Source: Rhodococcus globerulus NBRC 14531 (GTDB taxonomy: Bacteria; Actinomycetota; Actinomycetes; Mycobacteriales; Mycobacteriaceae). From it: a stretch of 64,000 nucleotides of DNA. The translations under genes and the position numbers were made by a program. Position 1 is the stretch's first letter. The number at the start of each line of letters is the position of its first letter. The stretch covers positions 868,001-932,000 of the forward strand of contig NZ_BCWX01000002.1 in NCBI RefSeq assembly GCF_001894805.1, written 5' to 3'. Shown piece after piece: positions 8,290 to 18,513 of this stretch. The notes below the pieces were generated by a model, which made no database searches, was not told the DNA's origin, and saw only the letters and a list, made by a program, of their open reading frames with translations.

Positions 8290-8733
8290 GTGACAAGTAG
8301 ACCCGCGACCACGCAACAACTGCGCGACCTCGCGCTTCTTCGGCGTGTTCGTGACCGGATCGACCGGGAGTACGCGCAACCCCTGGACGTGGAGGCGCTT
8401 GCCCGCGGAGTGAACATGTCGGCCGGGCACCTCAGTCGCCAGTTCAGGCTGGCGTACGGCGAGCCGCCGTATTCCTATCTGATGACACGACGCATCGAGC
8501 GCGCCATGGCGCTGCTGCGTCGCGGTGATCTCAGTGTCACCGACGTGTGTTTTGCCGTTGGCTGTTCATCGCTCGGTACCTTCAGCACTCGTTTCACCGA
8601 GTTGGTCGGCGTTCCACCGAGCGTCTATCGAGACGAGGCTGCCGGCGTGACCGAGAGCATGCCGTCCTGCGTGTCGAAACAGGTGACAAGACCGATCAGG
8701 AATCGAGAAGCGCCGGCCCCCAGCCGCAGATAG
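8290..8733 (+). CDS. Short AraC-family transcriptional regulator
   Basis: The protein has 147 residues from GTG at 8290. It consists almost only of the AraC/XylS double helix-turn-helix (A-R-G-V-N-M-S-A-G-H-L-S-R near residue 40 and V-T-D-V-C-F-A-V-G near residue 82, then F-T-E-L-V-G-V-P-P). No ligand-binding domain is present. It precedes a VOC protein (1 bp gap) and a UvrA-like ATPase in the same direction, suggesting it controls this module. Confidence 0.85.
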   Translation: MTSRPATTQQLRDLALLRRVRDRIDREYAQPLDVEALARGVNMSAGHLSRQFRLAYGEPPYSYLMTRRIERAMALLRRGDLSVTDVCFAVGCSSLGTFSTRFTELVGVPPSVYRDEAAGVTESMPSCVSKQVTRPIRNREAPAPSRR

Positions 8734-8734
8734 C

Positions 8735-9154
8735 GTGACATTCATGGACATCACCATTGCATCGAGTTTCCTTCCGCAGGACGACCCGGAGGCCGCCCTT
8801 TCCTTCTACCGCGACTTGCTCGGTTTCGAGGTCCGCCTCGACGTCGGCTACGACGGGATGCGCTGGATAACCGTCGGCCCGCCCGACCAGCCCAACACGT
8901 CGATCGTGTTGCATCCCCCGGCCGTCGATCCGGGTATCACCGACGAGGAGCGTCGCACCATCGTCGAAATGATGGCCAAGGGCACCTATGCCGGTATTCT
9001 GTTGGCCACCAAGGATCTCGACGGTACTTTCGAGCGGCTGCAGGCCGGCGACATCGACGTCGTCCAGGAGCCGACCGAGCAACCGTACGGTGTTCGGGAC
9101 TGCGCCGTCCGCGACCCAGCAGGCAACTTGATCCGCATCCAAGAGCTCCGCTGA
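8735..9154 (+). CDS. VOC (glyoxalase/bleomycin-resistance fold) protein
   Basis: This 139-residue protein starts at GTG 8735, one base after the AraC stop; an in-frame ATG at 8744 is the alternative. It has the two beta-alpha-beta-beta-beta modules of the vicinal oxygen chelate fold, with A-L-S-F-Y-R-D-L-L-G-F near residue 21 and the second-module end V-R-D-P-A-G-N-L-I-R-I. VOC proteins include lyases, dioxygenases and drug-binding resistance proteins. Placement between an AraC regulator and a drug-resistance-type UvrA homologue favours a detoxification or drug-binding role. Confidence 0.85.
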   Translation: MTFMDITIASSFLPQDDPEAALSFYRDLLGFEVRLDVGYDGMRWITVGPPDQPNTSIVLHPPAVDPGITDEERRTIVEMMAKGTYAGILLATKDLDGTFERLQAGDIDVVQEPTEQPYGVRDCAVRDPAGNLIRIQELR

Positions 9155-9173
9155 GTCAACTGAAGAGAACCGC

Positions 9174-9208
9174 GGCCACCCACACAGGGCGACACTGTGT
9201 GGGTGGCC
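9174..9208 (+). terminator. Perfect hairpin between VOC and UvrA-like genes
   Basis: A 14-bp perfect inverted repeat (9174-9187 with 9195-9208) has a 7-base loop. It lies 19 bp after the VOC stop and about 20 bp before the UvrA-like start, so it may be a terminator or an attenuator controlling read-through. Confidence 0.7.
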
Positions 9209-9228
9209 CTCACCTGAGAGATGGAGAC

Positions 9229-11613
<2,385 letters not shown>

Positions 11614-11625
11614 TCACGAGGATTT

Positions 11626-11668
11626 GACCCTCTTTGTCCTGATCCACAAAATCAGGACAAAGAGGGTC
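11626..11668 (+). terminator. Perfect 18-bp hairpin terminator
   Basis: An 18-bp perfect inverted repeat (11626-11643 with 11651-11668) has a 7-base loop. It starts 12 bp after the UvrA-like stop and precedes the lipoprotein gene. Confidence 0.85.
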
Positions 11669-11732
11669 TTCCGTGCCTAGGCTCGAAACAACTGGGCCGA
11701 CGCACTGGGCAGGGGCCTGCTCTGGAGTTCGC

Positions 11733-13007
11733 ATGACGACTTCACACAGCCCTTGGGCAGGGTGGGCAATCGCCGCCGCAGTAATGACCCTCGTCATCGC
11801 CGGGTGTTCATCGTCGATCGACACCACCGGACCGACCGTGCTCACGACGTCGACCATCGACAGTCGAGGGGGGATCCCGCGCGGCTATCCGACCGAAACC
11901 GACGTCACGTCGCCGTTGGTGATCTCGGCGCTCGGGCCGAATCCGATCCCTGTCACCGGGACTGACGGAATGCTGCACGTGGCCTACGAGATCGAAGTGC
12001 TGAACTTCTCACCGCGGCCCGCGACCATCACAAAGATCGAAACGCTGGCCGGGGGACCGGACGGGACCGTCGTATCGACCCTCGATCAGGGCCAAGTATC
12101 TGCGCGTTCGATTCTGGTAGGTAACTTTTCCTGGACGCCGTTCACCGAGATCCCGGTGGGGCGCACTGTGCTGATGGTGCTCGACGACGAGTACGAGAGC
12201 CCTGACGATGTTCCATCCGTAGTGACCCATCGACTGACTGCGACGTTCGGCCAAGCAACGCCGGAGGACGCTGCCAGTGCTGCGCGATATCCCGATAACG
12301 TCGCGCAGTTCGGTGGAACAGTTATGACCAGCACAGACTTGCCGGTGGTTATCGGTCCTCCATTAGCCGGCGACAGTTGGGTGGTCGGGGACGGTTGCTG
12401 CGGGCTCTCGCAGCATCGCGCCGGGATGATGGCGGTCGGTGGCAGGATCAACGGCACCGAGCGATTTGCCGTCGACTGGCTGAGGATCAACCCGGATGCA
12501 GTCCCGCTCAGCAGGTCTCGTGGTGACGGATCGAAAAATGAGGACTACTTCGCCTACGGCGCGCCTCTGCTGGCGGTGGCCGACGGCACCGTCGTGGCTG
12601 TCGTCTCGGGCGAGCAGGATCAAGTGCCGCAACAAGTTCCGAAGGACATGCCGTTCGATCAATTGGGTGGCAACTACGTCATCATCGACATCGGCAACGG
12701 AAACTATGCGTTCTATGCCCACCTGAAACCGATGTCGGCGACTGTGAATGTAGGGGATCTGGTGACCACGGGTCAGGTGATCGGGAACCTCGGCAACTCG
12801 GGCAACACCTCAGAAGCGCATCTGCACTTCCATGTGTCACGGGCGGCGGTGCCGCTGTCCGGCGACAATGTGCCCTACGAGATCGACAGCTTCACGTTTG
12901 TCGGATCGGCAGATACCGGCGCTCTCGTCGAGGGACCGAACGAGGGCGACCGCACCGACCAGTTGCCGCTCGACGGGGCAGTCGTCAATTTTCCGCCTGT
13001 GCCCTGA
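11733..13007 (+). CDS. M23-family metallopeptidase lipoprotein
   Basis: From ATG 11733 (GGAG five bases upstream) the protein has 424 residues. The lipobox V-I-A-G-C-S near residue 27 marks it as a lipoprotein. After a Thr/Pro-rich region and a beta-rich middle domain, the C-terminal third is a LytM/M23 domain. It has the zinc-ligand pattern H-x-n-D around H-R-A-G-M-M / F-A-V-D-W and the final H-L-H-F-H-V motif. M23 enzymes cut peptidoglycan cross-links, or, if degenerate, regulate amidases. It probably sits on the outer face of the membrane. The small lipoprotein downstream may be cotranscribed. Confidence 0.85.
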   Translation: MTTSHSPWAGWAIAAAVMTLVIAGCSSSIDTTGPTVLTTSTIDSRGGIPRGYPTETDVTSPLVISALGPNPIPVTGTDGMLHVAYEIEVLNFSPRPATITKIETLAGGPDGTVVSTLDQGQVSARSILVGNFSWTPFTEIPVGRTVLMVLDDEYESPDDVPSVVTHRLTATFGQATPEDAASAARYPDNVAQFGGTVMTSTDLPVVIGPPLAGDSWVVGDGCCGLSQHRAGMMAVGGRINGTERFAVDWLRINPDAVPLSRSRGDGSKNEDYFAYGAPLLAVADGTVVAVVSGEQDQVPQQVPKDMPFDQLGGNYVIIDIGNGNYAFYAHLKPMSATVNVGDLVTTGQVIGNLGNSGNTSEAHLHFHVSRAAVPLSGDNVPYEIDSFTFVGSADTGALVEGPNEGDRTDQLPLDGAVVNFPPVP

Positions 13008-13066
13008 TTTTCAGACTTTCTCGGACATCAACCTTCCATCCGCTCGTGTCGGTCTACTGTGAGTCC

Positions 13067-13519
13067 ATGGGGCGAAGGGGCAGACACGCTGCAGTATTGC
13101 TGTCGATCGGGACGTTGGCGCTGACCGGTTGTGTGTCCAATTCAGATGATCCGAAAACCTTTGCTGCCGTGGTGACCGTCATCGGGGACGCTGAACGAGC
13201 CGATCCGGATTCCGGACAGTGCATCGTCGGAACAATCCCGGTGGCGCCGAACGACACGATATTCGTTGATGGAGGAAGCGGCGCCGCATCGACAAGGTCT
13301 GTGCTCGAAGTCGATTCCGTGGAACAGAATCCCGATGGCACCGGTACCTGCGGGTATGTGGCGCGCTTCGATGCCATCCCCGCGAATCAACGCAATTACT
13401 CACTCACGGTCAGCAGTTCAGCGCCCTACGCGGGGAGTTTCACGTCACCGGATTTCACCGCGGACGAACTAGCGAAGGGCGCGACATTCCATCTTCATGC
13501 GTCGACTCCTGAACCATGA
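13067..13519 (+). CDS. Small lipoprotein, function unknown
   Basis: The protein has 150 residues from ATG 13067, and an upstream in-frame GTG (13046) is less likely. The basic start (M-G-R-R-G-R-H) and the lipobox L-T-G-C at about residue 21 predict membrane anchoring. The mature part is beta-rich with two Cys residues (Q-C-I-V-G and G-T-C-G-Y) that could form a disulphide. It starts about 60 bp after the M23 lipoprotein. No family is recognised. Confidence 0.7.
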   Translation: MGRRGRHAAVLLSIGTLALTGCVSNSDDPKTFAAVVTVIGDAERADPDSGQCIVGTIPVAPNDTIFVDGGSGAASTRSVLEVDSVEQNPDGTGTCGYVARFDAIPANQRNYSLTVSSSAPYAGSFTSPDFTADELAKGATFHLHASTPEP

Positions 13520-13587
13520 TCAGACCCGCGAGCCGGTGGCGCCTGTGATGTCAGTCTGGCCACTGCCACGGTGGGATACTGCGGATC

Positions 13588-14133
13588 ATGAATTGGAAGA
13601 GTCCCACCGAGACAGGATGGTCTGTGCGTATCGCGGCGGACCTCTCGTCCGTCGCGATATTCGATCCTGCCGGAATAGTGCGCGCCGAACTCTTTCCAGC
13701 CGCAGGCGACGAGTTCAACGCGCATTTCGGCAGGTTGAAGCGGGAGACGCTGGCCGAACGGATCGATCGATTCGGCCCCGCGCTGACCAAGGGTACGCCC
13801 GCGACCTTACGATTCCCGGACGGTACCGCTGTGAGCGTTACGGACGAGAAGCGTCATGGGATGCGGCGCAGGAACAAACTCTGCGAAGTTGCGGTCGCTG
13901 GGCGTCACTACCGGTTCGAACATTCCTCAGGTCGTAAGGCAGTAGCGCGGCGCGACGGAGACGAGTTGGCTCGGTACGTGCGTGCGCGTGGACTTCGTGC
14001 GATCGAGGTGTCACGCAAAGGTTCGTCCGCGACGGACGACATCGACGAGTGCGTGCTGACGCTGTTTCAGAAGGTCATCTTGCCGGGGCGTGAAGGTGCA
14101 TTCGGCGAGATCATGTCCGCCCTCAGTATCTGA
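13588..14133 (+). CDS. Hypothetical protein
   Basis: This 181-residue soluble protein has many basic residues in the middle (G-M-R-R-R-N-K) and the C-terminal patterns D-E-C-V-L-T-L-F-Q-K and L-P-G-R-E-G-A-F-G. There is no signal peptide or membrane segment. The beta-rich start and single C-terminal helix may suggest a tubby/LOR-like barrel, but this is weak. No family is assigned. Confidence 0.6.
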   Translation: MNWKSPTETGWSVRIAADLSSVAIFDPAGIVRAELFPAAGDEFNAHFGRLKRETLAERIDRFGPALTKGTPATLRFPDGTAVSVTDEKRHGMRRRNKLCEVAVAGRHYRFEHSSGRKAVARRDGDELARYVRARGLRAIEVSRKGSSATDDIDECVLTLFQKVILPGREGAFGEIMSALSI

Positions 14134-14567
14134 ACATCTGGCGCATCGTCGGACAGTTGAGACAACTCGACGAAGCGCTTGCCTGTCCAGGCTCCGAATC
14201 CCTTCCCTGCGATAGATTTTCGGCAGCCCCGCCAGTGCTACCTTCGCTGCACCTGTTCGAGGTTGTTTCACGGAACAGGCTGTCAAGACATCCTTAGCCT
14301 AGGTGGGTGCGCACACGGAAGGCGTCCGATCAGATCCCGGCAGCGTTCGGGTCAATTTCCTTTCCCGAATCGCACCTGTGCGATAAGCTGCGCTTTGGCA
14401 GCAGTTCACAAGCATCCTGGGCTGCGGTACTGGCGCTGGCCATTCTGGCGGAACTCTCGAGCGCGTACTCCCTGACAGCGAGCGGATCGCTGCGTTCCAT
14501 TACTCACTTTAACTGGCACAGGGTGTCTTGGCTTGACCAACCCTACAACAGAATCGAGTGAAATCTT
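14134..14567 (+). other. 434-bp intergenic region with an operator-like palindrome
   Basis: No convincing gene is present. The region holds a perfect 7-2-7 palindrome (ATCGCAC/GTGCGAT, 14369-14384) and a weaker CCTGTTC/GAACAGG inverted repeat near 14250. They could be operators for the DinB-fold gene downstream, but no regulator can be named. Confidence 0.4.
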
Positions 14568-15056
14568 ATGTCCATCAACACAAGTACTATCGGCACGGAG
14601 CGTTCGATCATCGAGAACATGCTCGACCAAAGCCGTGAGGCATTGATCGAGGCCGTACGAGGCCTGTCTGAAGCTGACTCCCGCCGACGGCTCGTCGCCT
14701 CGCTGACGACACCGATCTCGTTGATCAAGCATGCCGCTGCCGCGGAACGGATCTGGTTTCAACGGATTTGGGCAGGACTCGATGAATCCGAATGTGATGG
14801 ATACTCGCGTCGCGACGAGGGCACCTTCGCTGTCGCCGACGACGAGTCGCTGGCAGATGTCATTGCGGAATTCGAGCGCGCCAGCCAACGATCACGGGTG
14901 ATCGTGTCCCGTTTCGACCTTGACGACAACGTGGACAACCCGCGCGAGGGAAAAGTCAGCATGCGATGGACACTGCTTGCCATGACCCAAGAGTTCGCCC
15001 GGCACGCAGGTCACGCCGATATCCTTCGTGAACAGATCGAAAAACCCATTCAGTGA
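14568..15056 (+). CDS. DinB/DUF664-family protein
   Basis: This 162-residue four-helix-bundle protein has the DUF664 patterns L-I-K-H-A-A-A-A-E-R-I-W-F near residue 50 and E-F-A-R-H-A-G-H-A-D-I-L-R near residue 143. These supply the conserved His residues of the metal site. DinB-fold proteins in mycolic-acid bacteria are often thiol-dependent (mycothiol) transferases. The substrate cannot be told. The start ATG 14568 follows an AT-rich leader. Confidence 0.85.
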   Translation: MSINTSTIGTERSIIENMLDQSREALIEAVRGLSEADSRRRLVASLTTPISLIKHAAAAERIWFQRIWAGLDESECDGYSRRDEGTFAVADDESLADVIAEFERASQRSRVIVSRFDLDDNVDNPREGKVSMRWTLLAMTQEFARHAGHADILREQIEKPIQ

Positions 15057-15286
15057 CAGCCGAATTCGTGATTGAGTACCGCTGCGCAACTTGCGCAGTC
15101 ATCGGAGCTACTGACGGAAGTTCCGTTCTTCGCCAACCGTGCGAAGTCTGCGGCCTTACGCGCTGCAGACATACGCGTCGAGCGGTCGAAGTTCGTTATC
15201 CGAGTGTTCGTTCGAACAATGTGACGCTCAACGAGTCTGCGTCGAAATCGCGTCGACCAACCTCGCGGAACCCGCACCGCCCGTAG
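15053..15286 (+). CDS. Doubtful small Cys-rich ORF
   Basis: A 77-codon frame starts at GTG 15053, overlapping the DinB stop. It has C-A-T-C and C-E-V-C pairs reminiscent of a zinc ribbon. The second half is basic and low-complexity, and it runs to the edge of pseudogene debris. It could be a real small zinc-binding protein or chance. Confidence 0.25.
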   Translation: MTAEFVIEYRCATCAVIGATDGSSVLRQPCEVCGLTRCRHTRRAVEVRYPSVRSNNVTLNESASKSRRPTSRNPHRP

Positions 15287-15290
15287 TAGT

Positions 15291-15509
15291 TACGCAGCGC
15301 GAGATTTCGCTAATCAGCAGGGATCGGCCGGCGCTGACGTCGCGGGATACACAACCTCGGGTTGGGGTCACATCCACGTCATCTACCGAGACCCCACCAA
15401 TGACTATGTCAACAGTGTTACGCAGCAGGAAGCTTCCGGCATGGGCGGCGGGGGAGCGCCGGCAGGGTCGATGGGCACCCGCCGAACGGCGGCTGACACT
15501 GTGAATTGA
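15291..15509 (+). pseudogene. Remnant of a DUF3500 lipoprotein (C-terminus only)
   Basis: In one frame the stretch reads D-F-A-N-Q-Q-G-S-A-G-A-D-V, then T-S-G-W-G-H-I-H-V-I-Y-R-D-P and Q-Q-E-A-S-G-M-G-G-G, ending at TGA 15507-15509. The intact DUF3500 lipoprotein at 56.0-57.3 kb has nearly the same C-terminus (E-F-A-A-Q-Q-G-S-A-G-A-D-V, S-G-W-G-H-V-H-T-I-Y-R-D-P). Nothing upstream continues the homology and stops interrupt the frame, so only about 70 codons of a paralogue survive. Confidence 0.75.
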
Positions 15510-15575
15510 GCGTTAGCAGGGGATCACTCACGCCCTCGCTTCCGGCCCTATGTAACGTCGACCGTTATGTGAGTG

Positions 15576-15594
15576 TTAGCCTACGCTAACCTAA
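15576..15594 (+). promoter_or_regulatory. IdeR/DtxR iron box
   Basis: The 19-mer TTAGCCTACGCTAACCTAA agrees at 16 of 19 positions with the IdeR/DtxR consensus TTAGGTTAGGCTAACCTAA. It lies 94 bp before the Mtb12-like gene and ahead of a siderophore-binding lipoprotein, so iron-dependent repression of this pair is expected. Confidence 0.8.
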
Positions 15595-15687
15595 ATCCTG
15601 ACGTGATGGTGAGAACCCACTCACCACGCAACGGCCTCAACGAATTGGGCCATCAGGAAGACCCGAGCGCCTAACGGAGACGACGCG

Positions 15688-16497
15688 ATGAGCATTCAGA
15701 CGGACTACGACCTCGATGAGTCGAGAGACGAGGACGTCGGTCGCCATCCACAAACCGCCGCGCCGCGCCGCGGCGTTCATTGGCCGACCGTTGCGGTTTC
15801 CGCGTGCGCGGCAATGGTTGTCGGAGTAGCTATCCCCGGGCTCGTTCTGTTCGGTATGCAGCTCGGTGACCAGGAACGTCAGGTGGTCGTGACCATGGCT
15901 TCACCGGCGGGGGCCGGCACTGCGGACACGACGGCCGCTGCGGCCAACAACGGCGTCACGGTGCTCGAACCTCAGGTTCCGGCGCCGGCGGCCGCCCCCG
16001 CACCTGCAGCGTCGGCCGCGGTCAGCGCCCCGGCAGCGGGCGCAGCACCTGCCTCGCCCAGCGCTCCGGCGGCGAGTGCCGCGCCGGCGGTTGCATCGGC
16101 ACCCGAGGGGCCGTCGACGCCGGACGTCGCCGAACTGAACAGTCAACTCCAGCGCGGACTCAACTCGGCGACAAGTGACGCGGAGGTCGCTTCCGCGCTC
16201 GAAGGCGGCGCAGCCGGCGTACCCACCGTGCGCGCTGTGGGAAGCGCCTTGAACATCGCGGCCGGAATCTACCGCTGGGATCTCACGGACCCGGTCACGG
16301 TGACCGACGAGGTGGCGCGCGCCCAGCTCGTGACGTCGTTGCCCGGCTCTGCGCCGGGACAAGCGACCCTCAAATGGTATTGGATAGACGGGCAGTGGAA
16401 ATTGAGTAACGACAGTCTTTGTTTCTTGGCGCATCGCGCTATGGCCACGTGCACCGTCCCGGGTAATCCCGGCGGACCGAATGGACACCCGCTGTGA
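15688..16497 (+). CDS. Membrane-anchored Mtb12-like domain protein
   Basis: The protein has 269 residues: a cytoplasmic N-terminus (about 30 residues), one transmembrane segment (about residues 34-56), a Pro/Ala/Ser linker (about 90-150) and a C-terminal domain of roughly 110 residues. That domain contains L-N-S-Q-L-Q-R-G-L and K-W-Y-W-I-D-G-Q-W-K-L. It resembles the NTF2-like domain of the mycobacterial low-molecular-weight antigen Mtb12. An IdeR box lies upstream, and the stop overlaps the start of the siderophore-binding lipoprotein (GTGA). A role in iron acquisition is inferred from context only. Confidence 0.75.
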   Translation: MSIQTDYDLDESRDEDVGRHPQTAAPRRGVHWPTVAVSACAAMVVGVAIPGLVLFGMQLGDQERQVVVTMASPAGAGTADTTAAAANNGVTVLEPQVPAPAAAPAPAASAAVSAPAAGAAPASPSAPAASAAPAVASAPEGPSTPDVAELNSQLQRGLNSATSDAEVASALEGGAAGVPTVRAVGSALNIAAGIYRWDLTDPVTVTDEVARAQLVTSLPGSAPGQATLKWYWIDGQWKLSNDSLCFLAHRAMATCTVPGNPGGPNGHPL

Positions 16498-17555
16498 AGC
16501 GCGCGCTCTCCGCCGCATTTGTTGCCCTCGCACTTCTCCTGACCGCGTGCGGCGGGAACTCCCTCGACACTGCCGAGGGGGAAACAGTCACCGTCACCGG
16601 CAAATTCGGTGAAGCCCAGGTACCACTCGGCGCCGAGCGGGTGCTCCCGTTGTCGCCGCAGGACGCGGACATGGTGATCTCGATGGGTGTCGCACCCATT
16701 GCACTGCCCACCGATACGAACATTCTCGTCTCGACAAACGGCGTCGGGGCGTGGCCTTGGCAGGTCGATGCATTGGCCGACATGGGGTATCAGGTGTTGC
16801 CGCCGAACCCCGGTGGTGGCGTCGACGCGCTGTTGTCCGCCGGTGACAAGGAGATTCCGACACTGCTGTTCGAGGGTGACCCGCAGTCGTACGTCGAACA
16901 AATTGTGGCCCTTGATCCCGACGTCATCGTTGCAACGGGGCAATGGAGTCTCAATGAGCGTGCCTATGAGCAGCTTTCGAGCATTGCCCCGGTCGTGCAT
17001 TTCGATGAACAGGCAAACGTGGAACCGTGGCAGGGCTCGACGCGCAAGATCGGCAAAGCACTCGGTCGAGAGGATGAAGCGCAGGCCGCCGTCGGATCGG
17101 CCGAAGCCGACCTGGTCGCCGTCCGCGCAGCGCATCCCGAATTCGAGGGCGTGAATTTCAACGCGGTGATCGGAGATCTGAACGGGCAGCTGTACATCCT
17201 CGCCGGTGAGGATCGCGGTATCGGAATGCTCATGAAGGACTTGGGTTTCCAACTGACCGACTGGGCGCAGACAGTGCCGACCGATGCTGACGGGCGAGGA
17301 GTGATCAGCTACGAGTATGTCGCCCAACTCGACACCGACATCGCGGTTGTCATCTCACCAGCGGGGGACATCGACTACATGCGCGACAACGAGCAGTGGC
17401 GCAATCTGTCTGCAGTCCAGCGCGGATCGGTTGTGTCGATTGCCCGCAACTCCGGAGTGCCGAATGCCCTTGGATTTCCGTCCCCGATTTCGCTGCCGTG
17501 GGGAGCGGACCGAATCACCAACGCGCTGAGTACCGCAGTATCACGCACTTCGTGA
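16494..17555 (+). CDS. Iron-siderophore ABC substrate-binding lipoprotein (FecB/FepB type)
   Basis: The protein has 353 residues from GTG 16494, which overlaps the previous stop. The signal peptide ends in the lipobox L-L-T-A-C-G (Cys near residue 19). The type III periplasmic binding fold is visible from V-L-P-L-S-P-Q-D-A-D, L-D-P-D-V-I-V-A and G-R-G-V-I-S-Y-E-Y, with helical backbone residues between lobes. Such proteins capture ferric siderophores for an ABC importer. The permease and ATPase are not nearby, so it must work with a transporter encoded elsewhere. The IdeR box at 15576 would make it iron-regulated. Confidence 0.9.
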   Translation: MKRALSAAFVALALLLTACGGNSLDTAEGETVTVTGKFGEAQVPLGAERVLPLSPQDADMVISMGVAPIALPTDTNILVSTNGVGAWPWQVDALADMGYQVLPPNPGGGVDALLSAGDKEIPTLLFEGDPQSYVEQIVALDPDVIVATGQWSLNERAYEQLSSIAPVVHFDEQANVEPWQGSTRKIGKALGREDEAQAAVGSAEADLVAVRAAHPEFEGVNFNAVIGDLNGQLYILAGEDRGIGMLMKDLGFQLTDWAQTVPTDADGRGVISYEYVAQLDTDIAVVISPAGDIDYMRDNEQWRNLSAVQRGSVVSIARNSGVPNALGFPSPISLPWGADRITNALSTAVSRTS

Positions 17556-17889
17556 GCTGAGCGGACGTGAATCTCCAGGTGTAGACAGCGCGTCGTAGCC
17601 CCGAGTCAGGGGAGTCGTCTCGCTTGCAGCCACATCGTCGGAAGGGTTGGCAGAGCATCTGCCAGCCCTTCCGTTTTGTGGGAAGAGTGGCCAGGTTCAG
17701 CTAGATCAGATTGGCGAATTCCCTTTGGCGGAACGTTTCATTCGCAAAGTCAAATAGTCAGTGGACGACGGAAACATTTAATTTACCGAATATATTTCGG
17801 AAGTTCGATCGACCCAACGCACACCAGAAACCGACCACGTCACCAACCGTTCACTCACCTCGCAACATCTACGAGAAGGGGGTTGGCCG
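17556..17889 (+). other. 334-bp intergenic region with an AT-rich patch
   Basis: No gene is seen. After the terminator at 17640-17672 there is an unusually AT-rich patch (about 17740-17800) with the palindrome CCGAA-TATAT-TTCGG (17786-17800). The rest is plain sequence up to the convergent CHAP gene. Confidence 0.4.
17640..17672 (+). terminator. Terminator after the siderophore-binding gene
   Basis: A 15-bp stem with one G-U pair (17640-17654 with 17658-17672) is followed by GTTTTG. This is close to a classical intrinsic terminator. Confidence 0.8.
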
Positions 17890-18486
17890 TCAGAAAGACC
17901 CGAACCCCACGATGCCGGCAACATCATCAGGGTTGAACCGGTGAAGCATCACTGAATTGTTCTCGTTGCCGCCGACGGTGGTGACAATGCCGGCGTCATT
18001 GCGGAGCACGATGTTGACGTGCTGCCCGAAGGGGCTGGAATCGTCGTACAGAATCGTGTCGCCGGTCTTCAGTCGATAGTCCTGACCGAGCGGCACAAAT
18101 GTTCCGACGGATTCGTAGTACTCCTGCAATGTGTAGACGCCGGGGATTCGCCACGAACCGGAATTGGGGTTCGAATACGGCATGCCGATTTTGTTCATAT
18201 TCCAGCTGACAAAGTCAGCGCACCAGGATTCTTCGACACCTTCGGCATACGTGGTGCCGGGTGCACCGGATTCCCATTCCTTCTCGAGTGTCGCCAGTAG
18301 TTCACTCTGTGACTGACTGAGTGTGCTGCGGTCGAGGGTGGGGAAGGCGTCGAGTGTCTCGCCGGCAAGCGCGTCGTTGCTACGCGTGACCCACCAGAAT
18401 CCGCCGGCGATGACAATTGCCAGCACGGCGCAGAATCCGACCAGAACCACAAACGTGGATCTGGTCGGATTCTTGTCTGCTGACAT
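17890..18486 (-). CDS. Membrane-anchored CHAP-domain hydrolase
   Basis: The 198-residue protein starts at ATG 18486, just after an in-frame GTG. One transmembrane segment spans about residues 13-33. A C-terminal CHAP domain has the catalytic Cys in E-S-W-C-A-D-F-V-S-W and the His in G-Q-H-V-N-I-V-L. CHAP enzymes are amidases or endopeptidases of peptidoglycan. The topology puts the domain outside the membrane. It lies 28 bp downstream of the DHA2 exporter in the same direction. Confidence 0.85.
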   Translation of the reverse strand: MSADKNPTRSTFVVLVGFCAVLAIVIAGGFWWVTRSNDALAGETLDAFPTLDRSTLSQSQSELLATLEKEWESGAPGTTYAEGVEESWCADFVSWNMNKIGMPYSNPNSGSWRIPGVYTLQEYYESVGTFVPLGQDYRLKTGDTILYDDSSPFGQHVNIVLRNDAGIVTTVGGNENNSVMLHRFNPDDVAGIVGFGSF

Positions 18487-18513
18487 CACGCCACAATAGC
18501 GAACAATCGGTTT

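Noticed and set aside
14307-14561. Forward 84-codon frame in the gap before the DinB gene
   Set aside because: No ribosome site, no family, and mixed composition.
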